From Streptomyces antimycoticus (GTDB taxonomy: Bacteria > Actinomycetota > Actinomycetes > Streptomycetales > Streptomycetaceae): DNA of 64,000 nt. How positions within the stretch are numbered: the first letter of the stretch is position 1; each line of letters opens with the position of its first letter. Made by a program: the position numbers and the translations under genes. Location: NCBI RefSeq assembly GCF_005405925.1, contig NZ_BJHV01000003.1:1-64000 (forward strand). The letters run 5' to 3'. Shown here piece after piece: positions 17,430 through 26,092 of the stretch. The notes under the pieces were generated by a model that worked only from the letters and a program-made list of their open reading frames with translations, made no database searches and was not told the DNA's origin.

Positions 17430-18334
17430 CGGATGCCTCCGGGCTGTCGTGTGCGGTGCCCGGCGGGCAGGAGCAGGCGCGGCTCGGGCTTGGGCCGGGC
17501 CATGCGGCGCATCCACCGCAGTGCGAGAACGAACAGGGTGCCCAGCGCGATGAGGAGGAGCTGGCCGCCGAGGGTGCCGTAGGGGGCGGTGTAGTCGGTG
17601 CTGAGCATGGAGACGGCGACGACGGCGAGGGTGAAGACCGAGACCGTGCGGGCGTTGGTGCGGACTTTGGCGCGCTCGGCGTCAACGGCCTGGGCGTCGA
17701 TGACTTTCTGGGCGACCTTCGCGGCGGTCTTCTCCAGGGCGCGGGCCATGCCGGGGCCGCGGTTGTCGGCATGGTCCATGAACATCAGCACCACGTCGTC
17801 GCTGGTGCCGTCGGCCAGGTGGTCGGCGAACTCGCGGTAGGCGAGGTGCGGGGGGTATCCGGCCCGCAGCCGCTCGGCCAGCACGGCGACCGGCTGCCGC
17901 AGCACGACGGGCACGTTGGGCACGGATGCCTGGATGGTCTGCTCCAGCGGTACGCCGGCGACGTGCACACCGGCCAGCTGGCGGAGCCATTCGGCGAGCG
18001 CGTCGAGGCGGGTGATGCGGGCCTGGGCGGAGCCGCCGGGGTGCCAGATGTAGGGGAATCCGGCAACGGCGCCAGCGGTGATCAGGCCGTGGACGGGCCA
18101 GCCGGTCCAGGCCCACATGAGGATGCCTGCTGCCGCCGCGGCGGTCAGCAACCACCGGTAGTGGTCACGCCAGCGGGCCGGGAGTTCTTCGAAGGCGCGC
18201 TGCTGCTGGCGCCGCAGCCTGGCGGTGCGCGGCCGCGGGCTCCAGCCGCGCCAGACCGCGATCGCGCCGACGATGCCGCCGGCCGTCAGCAGCCCGCAGA
18301 CCAGGGCGAGCATGGCCATCGCGTTGCCGGTCAC
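17426..18334 (-). CDS. TadB-like inner-membrane platform protein
   Basis: This protein has 302 residues from the GTG at 18334, which overlaps the tadA stop (GTGA). Hydrophobic segments lie at about 5-25, 62-105 and two near the C-terminus (TVSFTLAVVAVSML-like and LLLIALGTLFVLAL). The central T2SF domain contains GVHVAGVPLEQTIQASVPNV and MARALEKTAAKVAQKVIDAQ. It is the paired platform protein of the Tad machine, coupled on both sides. Confidence 0.85.
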   Translation of the reverse strand: MTGNAMAMLALVCGLLTAGGIVGAIAVWRGWSPRPRTARLRRQQQRAFEELPARWRDHYRWLLTAAAAAGILMWAWTGWPVHGLITAGAVAGFPYIWHPGGSAQARITRLDALAEWLRQLAGVHVAGVPLEQTIQASVPNVPVVLRQPVAVLAERLRAGYPPHLAYREFADHLADGTSDDVVLMFMDHADNRGPGMARALEKTAAKVAQKVIDAQAVDAERAKVRTNARTVSVFTLAVVAVSMLSTDYTAPYGTLGGQLLLIALGTLFVLALRWMRRMARPKPEPRLLLPAGHRTRQPGGIR

Positions 18335-19869
18335 AGCGGCATCACCAGTTGCATGTCCGGCCACTGGCCCCCGGGGATCTGCAGCCAGCCGGGGTCGAAG
18401 CGGCCCTTGCGCTGGAGTGTGTGCAAGCGCCGTTGCGTCGGAGGGTTCTTGTAGACGGCGCGGGGGTCGTTTCCGCGCGGGGCGAAGATCTCTCCGAGGG
18501 CGACGCCGCCGCCGTCGCCGCGGCCGGTGACTTCCCAGACGTGGGAGACGTGCCGGTGCATTCGGCCGCCGATGTCGGTTTCGTCGATGCTGTCGATATA
18601 GATGATCATGTCGATGGCGCTGGCGATGAGCCGGTAGGCGGCGTTGTCCGTCAGCCCGGCGCGGGAGAGCGGGACCATGAGGCGGTCGATGACGTCGTGC
18701 GGGCTGCGGGCGTGGATGGTGCACATCGATCCGGAGCCGCCGGCGGACATCACCTCGAGCATCGGGACCGCTTCGACGGAGCGGACCTCGCCGACCATGA
18801 CGCGGTTGGCGCTGTAGCGCAGCGTCATCGGCACGATGTCCTCGATCGAGACCTCGCCGGTCAGCCGTCCGTCGCCGTCGCGCTCGCCGTTGGACTCCCG
18901 GGCCTCGAAGGCGAGCACGTGGGCGCCGTTGCCGTCGGCGTCGAGGTACAGCTCGCGGTCGGTCTCGATGGTGGCCAGGCGTTCCCGGGCGGGGATCTGG
19001 CGGCCCAGGGCGCGCAGCAGGGTGGTCTTGCCGGTGCCCATGTCACCGGCGATCAGCAGGTTGAAGCGGGCGCGGACGCACGCGGCGAGGAACTGGGCCA
19101 GGACCTCGTCGATGGTGCCCCACGCCTTGAGCTCGGGCAGGCCCGCGTTCTGGATGCGGTGTGTACGGATCGCCACGACCAGGTGTGTGGTCAGCAGCGT
19201 TGCCGCGACCCGCTGCCCGCCCGGGAGCCGGAAGTTGACGTGCGGGGTGGCGTGGGACAGCTGTCGCTCGCCGTGGCCGGACTTGGCGGCCATCTGGTTG
19301 ACCCAGTCCTCGGCCGCCTTCTGGTCCGCGAAGGGTGAGGGGCGGCGCTCGCGCGGCCGGTCGTAGAAGTCGATGTGCATCCACGGTCCGTCCAGCAGCA
19401 CGTTCTCCACGCTGGGCTGGTCGAGGATGCGCTGGAGGGGGCCGGCGAGGAAGAGGGCGTCGAAGACCGCGGCGCGCAGCATTTCCTGCTGCTTGCGGGT
19501 CAGCGGGGTGTTGGTGCGGGCGTGGACGGTGGCCCACTCGGCGACCCGGCGCTGTACGAAGGAGCGGCCTGCGGCCTCCCGGTCCTCCTGTGTCAGGGGC
19601 CGTCCCTGGCGGGCGGCTTCGGTCTGGAGGTCGTCGGAGACCGCCACCCGCAGCTGCTGCACGACCTCCCACTCAACGGGCAGGACGCCGGGCAGGCCGG
19701 GCACCGTGCCGGTGTGCTGTGGAGCGGGGCTGTCGGCGGGCCGGTCCGGCGGAGCGGTGGGCTGGGCGAACGCGGTGGGGTGGCCGTCGGCGGCGCGCTG
19801 GGCGAGCAACTGGCCGATGTGCGTGCTGGGCGCCCCTCCGTTGTGGGGGGTGCCGTTGGTGTCAGCCAC
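18331..19869 (-). CDS. TadA/CpaF-family secretion ATPase
   Basis: TadA powers Flp pilus assembly. This 512-residue protein has an N-terminal domain and a RecA-like core with Walker A GDMGTGKTTLLRAL near residue 275. The Asp/Glu boxes include IETDRELYLD and NRVMVGEVRSVEAVPML, and the His box is MCTIHARSPHD. All key motifs are intact. The N-terminal 100 residues are Pro/Gln-rich. The start overlaps the cpaE-like gene by 8 bp. The GxxGxGKT ATPase core places it in the type II/IV secretion superfamily rather than in the transfer cluster upstream. Confidence 0.92.
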   Translation of the reverse strand: MADTNGTPHNGGAPSTHIGQLLAQRAADGHPTAFAQPTAPPDRPADSPAPQHTGTVPGLPGVLPVEWEVVQQLRVAVSDDLQTEAARQGRPLTQEDREAAGRSFVQRRVAEWATVHARTNTPLTRKQQEMLRAAVFDALFLAGPLQRILDQPSVENVLLDGPWMHIDFYDRPRERRPSPFADQKAAEDWVNQMAAKSGHGERQLSHATPHVNFRLPGGQRVAATLLTTHLVVAIRTHRIQNAGLPELKAWGTIDEVLAQFLAACVRARFNLLIAGDMGTGKTTLLRALGRQIPARERLATIETDRELYLDADGNGAHVLAFEARESNGERDGDGRLTGEVSIEDIVPMTLRYSANRVMVGEVRSVEAVPMLEVMSAGGSGSMCTIHARSPHDVIDRLMVPLSRAGLTDNAAYRLIASAIDMIIYIDSIDETDIGGRMHRHVSHVWEVTGRGDGGGVALGEIFAPRGNDPRAVYKNPPTQRRLHTLQRKGRFDPGWLQIPGGQWPDMQLVMPL

Positions 19870-20770
19870 CGGCGCTCACTTCCTGGCCGTGGGTCAGGCG
19901 CTGCAGGACGCCGGCGACCGCGGGGTGCCGGGCCTGGGCGTCGGCGAGCTGCAGGTGCAGGCGGCGGCGCTGGGCCCACTCCCGCAGGTTGCGCGCGGCC
20001 GTCCGGGCGTCCCGCATCAGCGGGGTGCGGTCCAGTCCGCGGGGCCGGGCCCGCTCGCCCTCGAGGTAGCCGGCGGTGCGTTCGTCCCAGGAGAGCTGGG
20101 CCATCACCGGGGTCTGCAGAGCGCGGCTGACGTCCGCGGTGCTGTGGCCGCCCTGGGTGACCACCAGCAGGCCCAGGCCGTCGGGGCCGGTGCCGGCCGC
20201 GGCGAGCTCGGCGCGAAGGACCTCGAGCATGGGCTGTGCGGGGACCACGGAGGTGCGCCGGGCGCGGACCACCAGCAGGACGAGGTCGGCCTGGTGGAGC
20301 AGAGCCGCGGGGGCGAGCACCGGGTGCACACGCCCGTTTTCCACGACCAGGCGGCCCGCGTCCACGATGACGTCATAGCCCGCCTGCTGCGCGGTGACCT
20401 GGAGCAGCTCGGCAAGGGTCGGCCAGGTCGAGGCGAGTGAGGCCGCCTGGCGCGGGTCGGTGATGCCGGGCAGGAGGTAGCGGCGCTGGGAGGAGTCCAG
20501 CTGCCGGAGGTTGGCGTCGAAGGCCGGCGCGAGGGTCTCCTCGGCGTCGGCCCGTGCCCAGTCGGCCTGCGCCAGCGTGTGGAGGCCGACGGAGCTGTCG
20601 AGCGGGTGGTGGGCGTGCAGCGGGCTGTCGTAGAGGTAGCCGGAGCGGATGCTGCCGCCGGACAGGTCGCACTCGGCCAGCAGCGTCGGGCGAGGGCTGG
20701 CCAGGGCGAGCGCGAGCGCGGAGGTGGTCACCCCATCAGAGGTGGCTGACACCAGTGCGACTACGGACAC
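19862..20770 (-). CDS. CpaE/TadZ-like ParA-fold localisation protein
   Basis: This 302-residue protein begins with SVVALVSATSDGVTTSALAL, a degenerate deviant Walker A as in TadZ/CpaE, followed by LLAECDLSGGSIRSGYLYD. Later strands (DVIVDAGRLV; ADLVLLVVRARRTSVV; GLGLLVVTQGGHSTADVS) follow the ParA/MinD fold. The lysines expected for ATP hydrolysis are absent, so it probably acts as a polar marker that positions the Tad apparatus. It lies between the cpaB-like and tadA genes. Confidence 0.8.
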   Translation of the reverse strand: MSVVALVSATSDGVTTSALALALASPRPTLLAECDLSGGSIRSGYLYDSPLHAHHPLDSSVGLHTLAQADWARADAEETLAPAFDANLRQLDSSQRRYLLPGITDPRQAASLASTWPTLAELLQVTAQQAGYDVIVDAGRLVVENGRVHPVLAPAALLHQADLVLLVVRARRTSVVPAQPMLEVLRAELAAAGTGPDGLGLLVVTQGGHSTADVSRALQTPVMAQLSWDERTAGYLEGERARPRGLDRTPLMRDARTAARNLREWAQRRRLHLQLADAQARHPAVAGVLQRLTHGQEVSAGG

Positions 20771-20780
20771 AGTCAGCTCC

Positions 20781-21461
20781 TCAGCTTCTCGGCTCGCGCA
20801 CCAGCGCGATCTGCTTGGCCGCGGCCTGGGCGGCCAGCGTGGTCCCGTCGGTCGTGGCCACCGCCAGGTTCACCGTCACCGTGCCGGCGGCGTCGGCCGG
20901 TCCGACGGACACCACGGTCGCGTTGATGCTGCTGGGCTCCTGACCGTCGGCGGTGGGCTTCTCGCCCTCGGCCGGGATGGTCACGGCCAGCACCCGGTCA
21001 CCGGGAGCGAGAGCGTCACGCGGCACCTGGCCGCGCTTCAGCTCCACGCCGACCAGCTGCTTGTCGTCTCCGACACCGCCCCCGGCGGTGAGCTGGGAGC
21101 GGGTGAGGAGGCTTCCGCGGCGCAGGTCGACCGCGGTGCGCTGGCCGACAATCGCCTGCCGCTGGGAGGCACGGACCGGGTTCAGGGCCGGGTCCTTCGC
21201 GATCGAGGCCGTCACCAGGTCCCCGGCCTCCAGCCGGTGCCCGGCCGGTACATCGCGGGCGACGGCCAGGACCTGCACTCGGTCACCGGCCTGCGAGACC
21301 AGCGAGGCCGCGCCCAGCGCACCGGCGATCGCGACCAGGACGCACAGACCGAACAGCGGCCATTTGACGCGCTTCTTCGGCGCGCCGGAGCTGGCCGGCA
21401 CATCGGCCTCGCGCAGGGGGCCGGTGCGCGGCGCCGGCATCGGGGATGTGGTGGTGCCCAT
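20781..21461 (-). CDS. CpaB/RcpC-like SAF-domain protein
   Basis: This 226-residue protein has a basic N-terminus, one membrane segment (WPLFGLCVLVAIAGALGAAS) and a SAF domain (VARDVPAGHRLEAGDLVTAS ... RQAIVGQRTAVDLRRGSLLT). A further beta domain holds LAPGDRVLAVTIPAEGE. CpaB/RcpC proteins support the outer part of Flp pilus assembly. In a monoderm host it would be membrane-anchored and face the wall. It is separated from the CpaE-like gene by 10 bp. Confidence 0.82.
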   Translation of the reverse strand: MGTTTSPMPAPRTGPLREADVPASSGAPKKRVKWPLFGLCVLVAIAGALGAASLVSQAGDRVQVLAVARDVPAGHRLEAGDLVTASIAKDPALNPVRASQRQAIVGQRTAVDLRRGSLLTRSQLTAGGGVGDDKQLVGVELKRGQVPRDALAPGDRVLAVTIPAEGEKPTADGQEPSSINATVVSVGPADAAGTVTVNLAVATTDGTTLAAQAAAKQIALVREPRS

Positions 21462-21488
21462 CGTGTGCGATCAACCTTTCCGGTGCTG

Positions 21489-22460
21489 CTAGCTGACGAC
21501 CTGCAGCTCAGTGATGTCGACCTGCACCTGGGAGGTGCGGGTCTCGACAAGCTGGCCCTGCTGGCCGCCGCCGTTCCAGTCGATGTCCCAGGTGGACGTC
21601 GCGGACACGGCGAACGTCCCGCCCTTCTTGTTCTGGGAGGTCTGCGTGTACTGGTGGCCGCAGTCCGGGGACTTCCTGGTGCCGTAGGACGCCTTGTAAG
21701 GGGTGCCGGGCGTCGTGCACGTCACGGTCGACCCATCCCCCATCGTCCAGACCACCTTGCTGACCTTCGCGGTGGCGGTGACCGTGGTGCCGCCCGCTGT
21801 GGCGGAGGCGGTGTTCGGGCCCCAGGTGGTGTCCGAGGTGCCCATCGACATCCACACCGGCACGCCCACGGTGTAGCAGCCGAACCCGGCCGGGGCCTTC
21901 GCTGCCTTGCCGCAGCCGTTCGGCGGCGCGGGCTTAGGCGAGTTGATGTCCGGGCCCTTCAGCAGCATCTTGTCCACCGCTTCCCGCGCCAGCTGAGCCG
22001 GATCCGGGCCAGTGGCCGCTGGTGGCGTGGCCGCCCAGAACGTCTGGGAAGGCATAACTCCGACGGTGAGCGCGGCAGCGCCAGCGTCCAGGAGACACCT
22101 TCGCGTGTAGATAGCGCCGTCGCCTGGCTTGTGGCCATCCCAGATCTCGCTGCCGGCCGGCGGTTGGGGATCGAGCCGTACCACCTTGCAGGGCTGGGGG
22201 ATCGGTTTTCCGGCCTTACCGCCCTTGCGGTCTTTGGCGGGCTGGTCTTGAGATCCCTTGGACCCTGAGGAACCGGGTTCGCTGGCTCCCACGCAGACGT
22301 AAACGGTGGAGCAGTCACCCACGCTGGCTTGGCCGCCCGAATGGTCGTCCGCGTAGGCGACGTCCGACAGGGCCATCACCAGGGCAAAACCAGCTGCGGT
22401 GAAGGCCGTACGCCGCGCTAGCAGGCGCGCTTTTGAGGCGACACGCTGAGGATCATCCAT
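21489..22460 (-). CDS. Secreted protein of the Tad cluster
   Basis: This protein has 323 residues from the ATG at 22460 (GGGGGAAGCA upstream); a GTG four codons earlier is the alternative. It has a Sec signal peptide (LLARRTAFTAAGFALVMALSDVAYA, cut before DDHSG). A cysteine-bearing, Gly/Lys-rich region follows, and then a strand-rich C-terminal domain (SKVVWTMGDGSTVTC, GGTFAVSATSTWDIDW, TRTSQVQVDITELQV) that resembles an Ig/PKD-like fold. It overlaps the upstream lipoprotein gene by 43 bp. A role as a surface or tip component of the Tad pilus is inferred from context only. Confidence 0.7.
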   Translation of the reverse strand: MDDPQRVASKARLLARRTAFTAAGFALVMALSDVAYADDHSGGQASVGDCSTVYVCVGASEPGSSGSKGSQDQPAKDRKGGKAGKPIPQPCKVVRLDPQPPAGSEIWDGHKPGDGAIYTRRCLLDAGAAALTVGVMPSQTFWAATPPAATGPDPAQLAREAVDKMLLKGPDINSPKPAPPNGCGKAAKAPAGFGCYTVGVPVWMSMGTSDTTWGPNTASATAGGTTVTATAKVSKVVWTMGDGSTVTCTTPGTPYKASYGTRKSPDCGHQYTQTSQNKKGGTFAVSATSTWDIDWNGGGQQGQLVETRTSQVQVDITELQVVS

Positions 22461-23023
22461 TGCTTCCCCCACTTCTCGGCTTTGACCTCCGTCACGTACC
22501 GCTCAAGTCGTCCCTTTGCGGCCGGCAGCTGCTCTCCGGTCTTCCGGTTCTTCACCTTCCACTTAGAGACATCCAGGCAGTCACGGATCGACCCCTTGGG
22601 GACCTTTCGATCCATATCGAGACCAGTCACCTCAGAGTGAGACACAGGTGCGCCCGTGAGAACGTTGCCTGTCTTCCGCATGGTCATGAGTTCGCTCTCG
22701 GCGCGGGCCAAGGCGTCCCCAGTCGCGTAGCGGGTCAGCTTCGTGCCATCAGAACTGGCCTTGGCATACGCCGCGGTCTGCTCATCCCAAAAGTGCCCGT
22801 AGGCGGCAAGGAGATCCTTCTTGTCCGCAGCTTGAGGATCGGAGCTCGTTTGGCTCCCTGACGGCGCCGGCGTGGAAGCAGCGGACTTCGAGGGGTGCTT
22901 CGGCTCCGACTCATCCGACTTCCCGTCACCGCCACTGCAGGAGGAGACGGCCAAGGCCACACCGACCGCGATCACGGTCACCCCGTATCGTGCAGCCCTC
23001 GAGCCATACTCAGGCGTTGCCAC
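22418..23023 (-). CDS. Lipoprotein leading the Tad operon
   Basis: This 201-residue protein has a lipoprotein signal: basic start, hydrophobic VTVIAVGVALAVSSC, with lipobox VSSC and the cysteine at residue 29. A Ser/Lys/Pro linker follows. The compact domain contains AAYGHFWDEQTAAYAKA and YVTEVKAEKWGKQWMILSV, reminiscent of secreted DUF4440/NTF2-like folds. It is the first gene of the Tad cluster. The upstream region 23024-23581 holds no gene I can support, but includes TTACGTAA (23119-23126) and probably the operon promoter. Confidence 0.75.
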   Translation of the reverse strand: MATPEYGSRAARYGVTVIAVGVALAVSSCSGGDGKSDESEPKHPSKSAASTPAPSGSQTSSDPQAADKKDLLAAYGHFWDEQTAAYAKASSDGTKLTRYATGDALARAESELMTMRKTGNVLTGAPVSHSEVTGLDMDRKVPKGSIRDCLDVSKWKVKNRKTGEQLPAAKGRLERYVTEVKAEKWGKQWMILSVSPQKRAC

Positions 23024-23581
23024 TGCGCCCTCCCCTAGGTCCTGGTCTGAACACCGGAGAAGCTATTCGGCGAGCCCCAAGGCGGACGCGATGCTTCCTC
23101 GGTGATGCCAACCGTACGTTACGTAATTTCGTCATCACGAGCCCACCTCGTTTCTCCAGTCCACGGCTACAACACGGTCACATTCCTGTAGATGCTCTGT
23201 GTAAACGACCCGTGAAGGCCGAGCTGAACGCTCCCTCATCCATGACAAGCCCTCTCAGCAGGAGCCGATGGGACACGTGGCACCAGATTTTTCTGGAAAG
23301 TGAGAGCGAGGTGAGCGATGACCGCCTGCGCGGACGTCGAGGGCTGGGTCGGGCTCGAACCGTGGCCTGACCGTGTGGGCGTGATCGAACTCGGCTCTCG
23401 GGGACTGGTGGGCTCGCATGTTGAGGTGTCGCGTATTCCAGCTCAGGGTGCCGTGATTGGTCACTTTGAGTGATGAGGGCAGAGTCCAAGGTCCTGGAGT
23501 GGGTACTTTCGTCCGGTGGCACCACAGTCCGGCAGCGCTGCTACGTGAAGGGTCGCGTCGGCATGGCTGCCGCCCTGCTGG

Positions 23582-24292
23582 TCAATGCGCGGGTTCCTGG
23601 TCGAAGTGGGCGTACACGGCGTCAATGAACGCGTCGATTTTGCCGCGCGCCTGCTCGTACGTCTCATGGAAAGTGCTGTGGGCTTCTCGGTCCGGCCACG
23701 TCCCCGAGTGCCTAAGGTGGTTCTCCAGACGATGCAGTTCCCTGGTGGGAAGGATGCCGCTCGCCGCCAGTTCCGCCCACATCGGATGTTGCAAGAGGCT
23801 GTCACGGCCCGTCGGCAGAGCCAGCCGCTTGCGAACCTTGTCCGCAACCTCGCTCCCCTCGTTGGCTGCGGCTCGGATGAGGAACTGGGGTCGCGCCTGG
23901 ACGTGATGCACCAGATGTCGGCCGAGAGCTCCGTTCACCAGTTTGTAGGCGTCGGCCGCGACATCCGACAGAGACTTCGGGCCCTCAATCCGCACCACGG
24001 CCATGGCGCGCCACAGCGCGCGCTGGACCTGCTTGGACTCGTCAAGGTCGAGCACGTCGTAAGAGGCCGAGAGCTTGCGGGCCTCTTCAAGAGCGCGGTC
24101 GATCTCCAAAACGAAGGTGACGGCGGCCTCGCGGCGTGTACTGCTACGCCACTGCTCACGGGCAGAACCGGCAGCCAGCTCCGCAGCCTGGCGGGCGGCG
24201 CGCGCCTGCCTCATACCCACAACAAGAGCGGCGGGCACGCCAAGCACTGCGGCGCCCGAGGCGACGAGCGCTGACAGGGCTTCGATCTCCAT
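23582..24292 (-). CDS. Membrane-anchored hypothetical protein
   Basis: This 236-residue protein has an N-terminal hydrophobic segment (EALSALVASGAAVLGVPAAL) and a long basic-acidic helical region. One helical stretch is TFVLEIDRALEEARKLSASY, and another near the C-terminus is QARGKIDAFIDAVYAHFD. Its topology, one anchor and a long helical cytoplasmic domain, is shared with the genes at 51185 and 58371. I do not recognise a family. Confidence 0.65.
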   Translation of the reverse strand: MEIEALSALVASGAAVLGVPAALVVGMRQARAARQAAELAAGSAREQWRSSTRREAAVTFVLEIDRALEEARKLSASYDVLDLDESKQVQRALWRAMAVVRIEGPKSLSDVAADAYKLVNGALGRHLVHHVQARPQFLIRAAANEGSEVADKVRKRLALPTGRDSLLQHPMWAELAASGILPTRELHRLENHLRHSGTWPDREAHSTFHETYEQARGKIDAFIDAVYAHFDQEPAH

Positions 24293-24363
24293 GGCCCGTC
24301 ATGATGCCCGGCCAACGCGAGCACCATGGGTATTTCTCCTGATCGGTGAGACCACCCGTGGTG

Positions 24364-24610
24364 TCACCGGGAGTGGTCGCCGGGGGCGTATCGGGCCCAG
24401 GTTCCTCCGGCTTCGGTGACCAGTCGGGTGGCGGTCTTGTCGTGGTAAGCGAGTGCCTTCGCGATGACGGGGGCCGACTCGGTGCGTCGCCCAGGACGAA
24501 GAAGCGCGCGGCGTTCGGCGCGAAAGCGGTGGCGGTGGTAGAGATGTCGATGCCGGTCAGGCGCAGGGCGAGGGCGTGGGCCAGCCACAGGCCCTCGCCA
24601 CCGGCGCCAC
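24364..24610 (-). pseudogene. Fragment of a frameshifted gene, recombinase-like C-terminus
   Basis: Two frames hold contiguous protein-like sequence. About 24600-24500 reads GLWLAHALALRLTGIDISTT then AFAPNAARFFVLGDA. About 24495-24364 reads ESAPVIAKALAYHDKTATRL then VTEAGGTWARYAPGDHSR and a stop. One added C (GCACCG to GCACCCG) would join them. The last part resembles the C-terminal end of actinobacterial recombinase or DNA-binding proteins. No start is visible because the 5' end is cut near the gene at 24618, so it is a remnant. Confidence 0.4.
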
Positions 24611-24617
24611 AGCCGAT

Positions 24618-25103
24618 TCAGCCACCACAGCGTGCGCAGGGGCGGTATCCAGCAGCTTCTGCCTCGCCGACTGGCGTCCATCCGGCGTGGGTCACGTGCC
24701 GGCCGTCCCCGCTGATGAGTCCGCAGGTCTCATCGCGGTGATAGACCTCGCGGTGTCCTGGAAGGCTGGGCCGTACAAGGACAGCTGGCCGCCCACACGA
24801 ACGCATCGTGATCTGTTCCCGGCGCTCCAGGGCCTGCCGCTTCTGGGGAAGCGGGTCATTCGCCTGCTGGAGCTGCCACCTGGCTTGATCGATGAGCCGC
24901 TCCCTGTCTGCCCGGGTCAACTCACCTGCGGCTCGCTCAAGTAGCTCACGGGCGGAGGAACGCAGCCGTCTGGCTTCTTCTGTCCGCTCCTCTTCGTATC
25001 TGTCTTGATCCATATCCAGCTGGCCCAGGTCCTCTGCCCACATGTGTTCGCCCGCGTCCTGCGGGCCCGAGGCTTCCGTGAATCTCAGACTCGAAACGCT
25101 CAC
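24618..25103 (-). CDS. Hypothetical protein with Ada-like metal-binding tail
   Basis: This protein has 161 residues from the GTG at 25103, which follows AAGGGGGG. The middle is a charged helix (RLRSSARELLERAAGELTRA). The C-terminus, HREVYHRDETCGLISGDGRH ... AAGYRPCARCGG, holds His/Cys residues. It resembles the small 'YH...C....PC..C' metal-binding motif seen in Ada- or methylated-DNA-binding-type fragments. Function unknown. Confidence 0.6.
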   Translation of the reverse strand: MSVSSLRFTEASGPQDAGEHMWAEDLGQLDMDQDRYEEERTEEARRLRSSARELLERAAGELTRADRERLIDQARWQLQQANDPLPQKRQALERREQITMRSCGRPAVLVRPSLPGHREVYHRDETCGLISGDGRHVTHAGWTPVGEAEAAGYRPCARCGG

Positions 25104-25219
25104 TGGCGCCCCCCCTTGTCCACCGGGAACTCACGCCCCGGCTTCCCCTGATAGTCCTCAGCGTCACCGTAGCGGGCGGGACTTGCCGCAATCGGCCCGT
25201 GCGGCCTCGGTGTGTCCAG

Positions 25220-25462
25220 TCAGTGCTTGGCCGCCTCTGTGGGCGTAGTCGCCTCCGCGGGCGTTTCACTCTTCACTCGGACTGGCCCTCCGTGGTCGCG
25301 GAGGGCGGTTCGGATGAGCCCGTGTGCGTAGTCCTCCGCTGAGAGGTTCGCGGCTGTTGCCCGCTGGATCAGGACCAGGCGCTCCGGCTCCTCCAGTGGG
25401 ATCCGCAGGTAGCGGGACCGGAGGAGACGGAGCGACTGCTGACGGACGCGGTATGCGCGCAC
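25220..25462 (-). CDS. Small hypothetical protein at a rearrangement junction
   Basis: This protein has 80 residues from the GTG at 25462. It opens with a basic strand-turn-helix (LRLLRSRYLRIPLEEPERLV), followed by ATAANLSAEDYAHGLIRTAL and a polar tail. The fold could be ribbon-helix-helix-like. There is no ribosome site, and the start lies 10 bp from where the truncated murC begins on the opposite strand. Its true 5' end may therefore have been lost at the junction. Confidence 0.45.
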   Translation of the reverse strand: MRAYRVRQQSLRLLRSRYLRIPLEEPERLVLIQRATAANLSAEDYAHGLIRTALRDHGGPVRVKSETPAEATTPTEAAKH

Positions 25463-25471
25463 GGCGGGGGC

Positions 25472-26092
25472 ATGGCGACGCTGAGCGGGCCGGGCGGTGC
25501 TGAGACCGGCCTGACGCTCGGCATCCCCGGCACGCACCAGCTCCTCAATGCCGCCGCCGCCATCGCAACGGTCCACGCCGTGGGACTGGACGCAGCTCGT
25601 GCCGCCGGGCACCTGGGCACCTTCGAGGGCGTGGCGCGGCGGATGAGCCGGGCCGGGGAGGCGGCAGGCGCGCGGGTCTACGACTCCTACGCGCACCACC
25701 CGACCGAGATCCGGGCCGATCTCGCTGCAGCGCGCAGCCTCCTCACCGAGCCCGACGGCCGGGTGATCTCGGTGTTCCAGCCCGCGGGCCAGGCCCGGCA
25801 TGAGGCGTTCGGCGGTGAGTTCGGGGCGGCTCTGGCTCACGGTGACGAGGTGGTCCTGACTGGCCATTCGCGGGTCGGTGACGAGGTGGTGCTGCGGGAG
25901 CTGTCCGCGGCCGTGGAGAACGCGGGGGGCAGTTGCCGGGGCGTGGAACGGGACCGGGCCGCGGCGGTCGCGTGCGCGGCCGCGGTGGCCCGGCCGGGTG
26001 ATGTGGTGGTGCTCATCGGCACCGGAGACCTGGTCGAGTACGGCCGGGTGCTCACCGGGAAGCTGAGCCATCCGGTGAAGGCTGCGGTCTAG
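25472..26092 (+). pseudogene. 5'-truncated UDP-N-acetylmuramate-alanine ligase (MurC-like)
   Basis: Only the C-terminal 206 residues of a Mur ligase are present, against about 460 normally. GIPGTHQLLNAAAAIATVHA and FEGVARRM mark the end of the central domain. ARVYDSYAHHPTEIRADLAA is the MurC signature at the start of domain 3. The Walker A, uridine-binding and most ATP-site residues are missing, so it cannot be an active ligase. It ends in a 4-bp overlap with convergent murF. The break at about 25465 looks like a deletion or recombination junction. Confidence 0.75.

Noticed and set aside
20649..22268. Plus-strand frame of 539 codons opposite the CpaE- and CpaB-like genes
   Set aside because: It lies antisense to recognised genes and shows Arg/Gly-rich non-protein-like composition.
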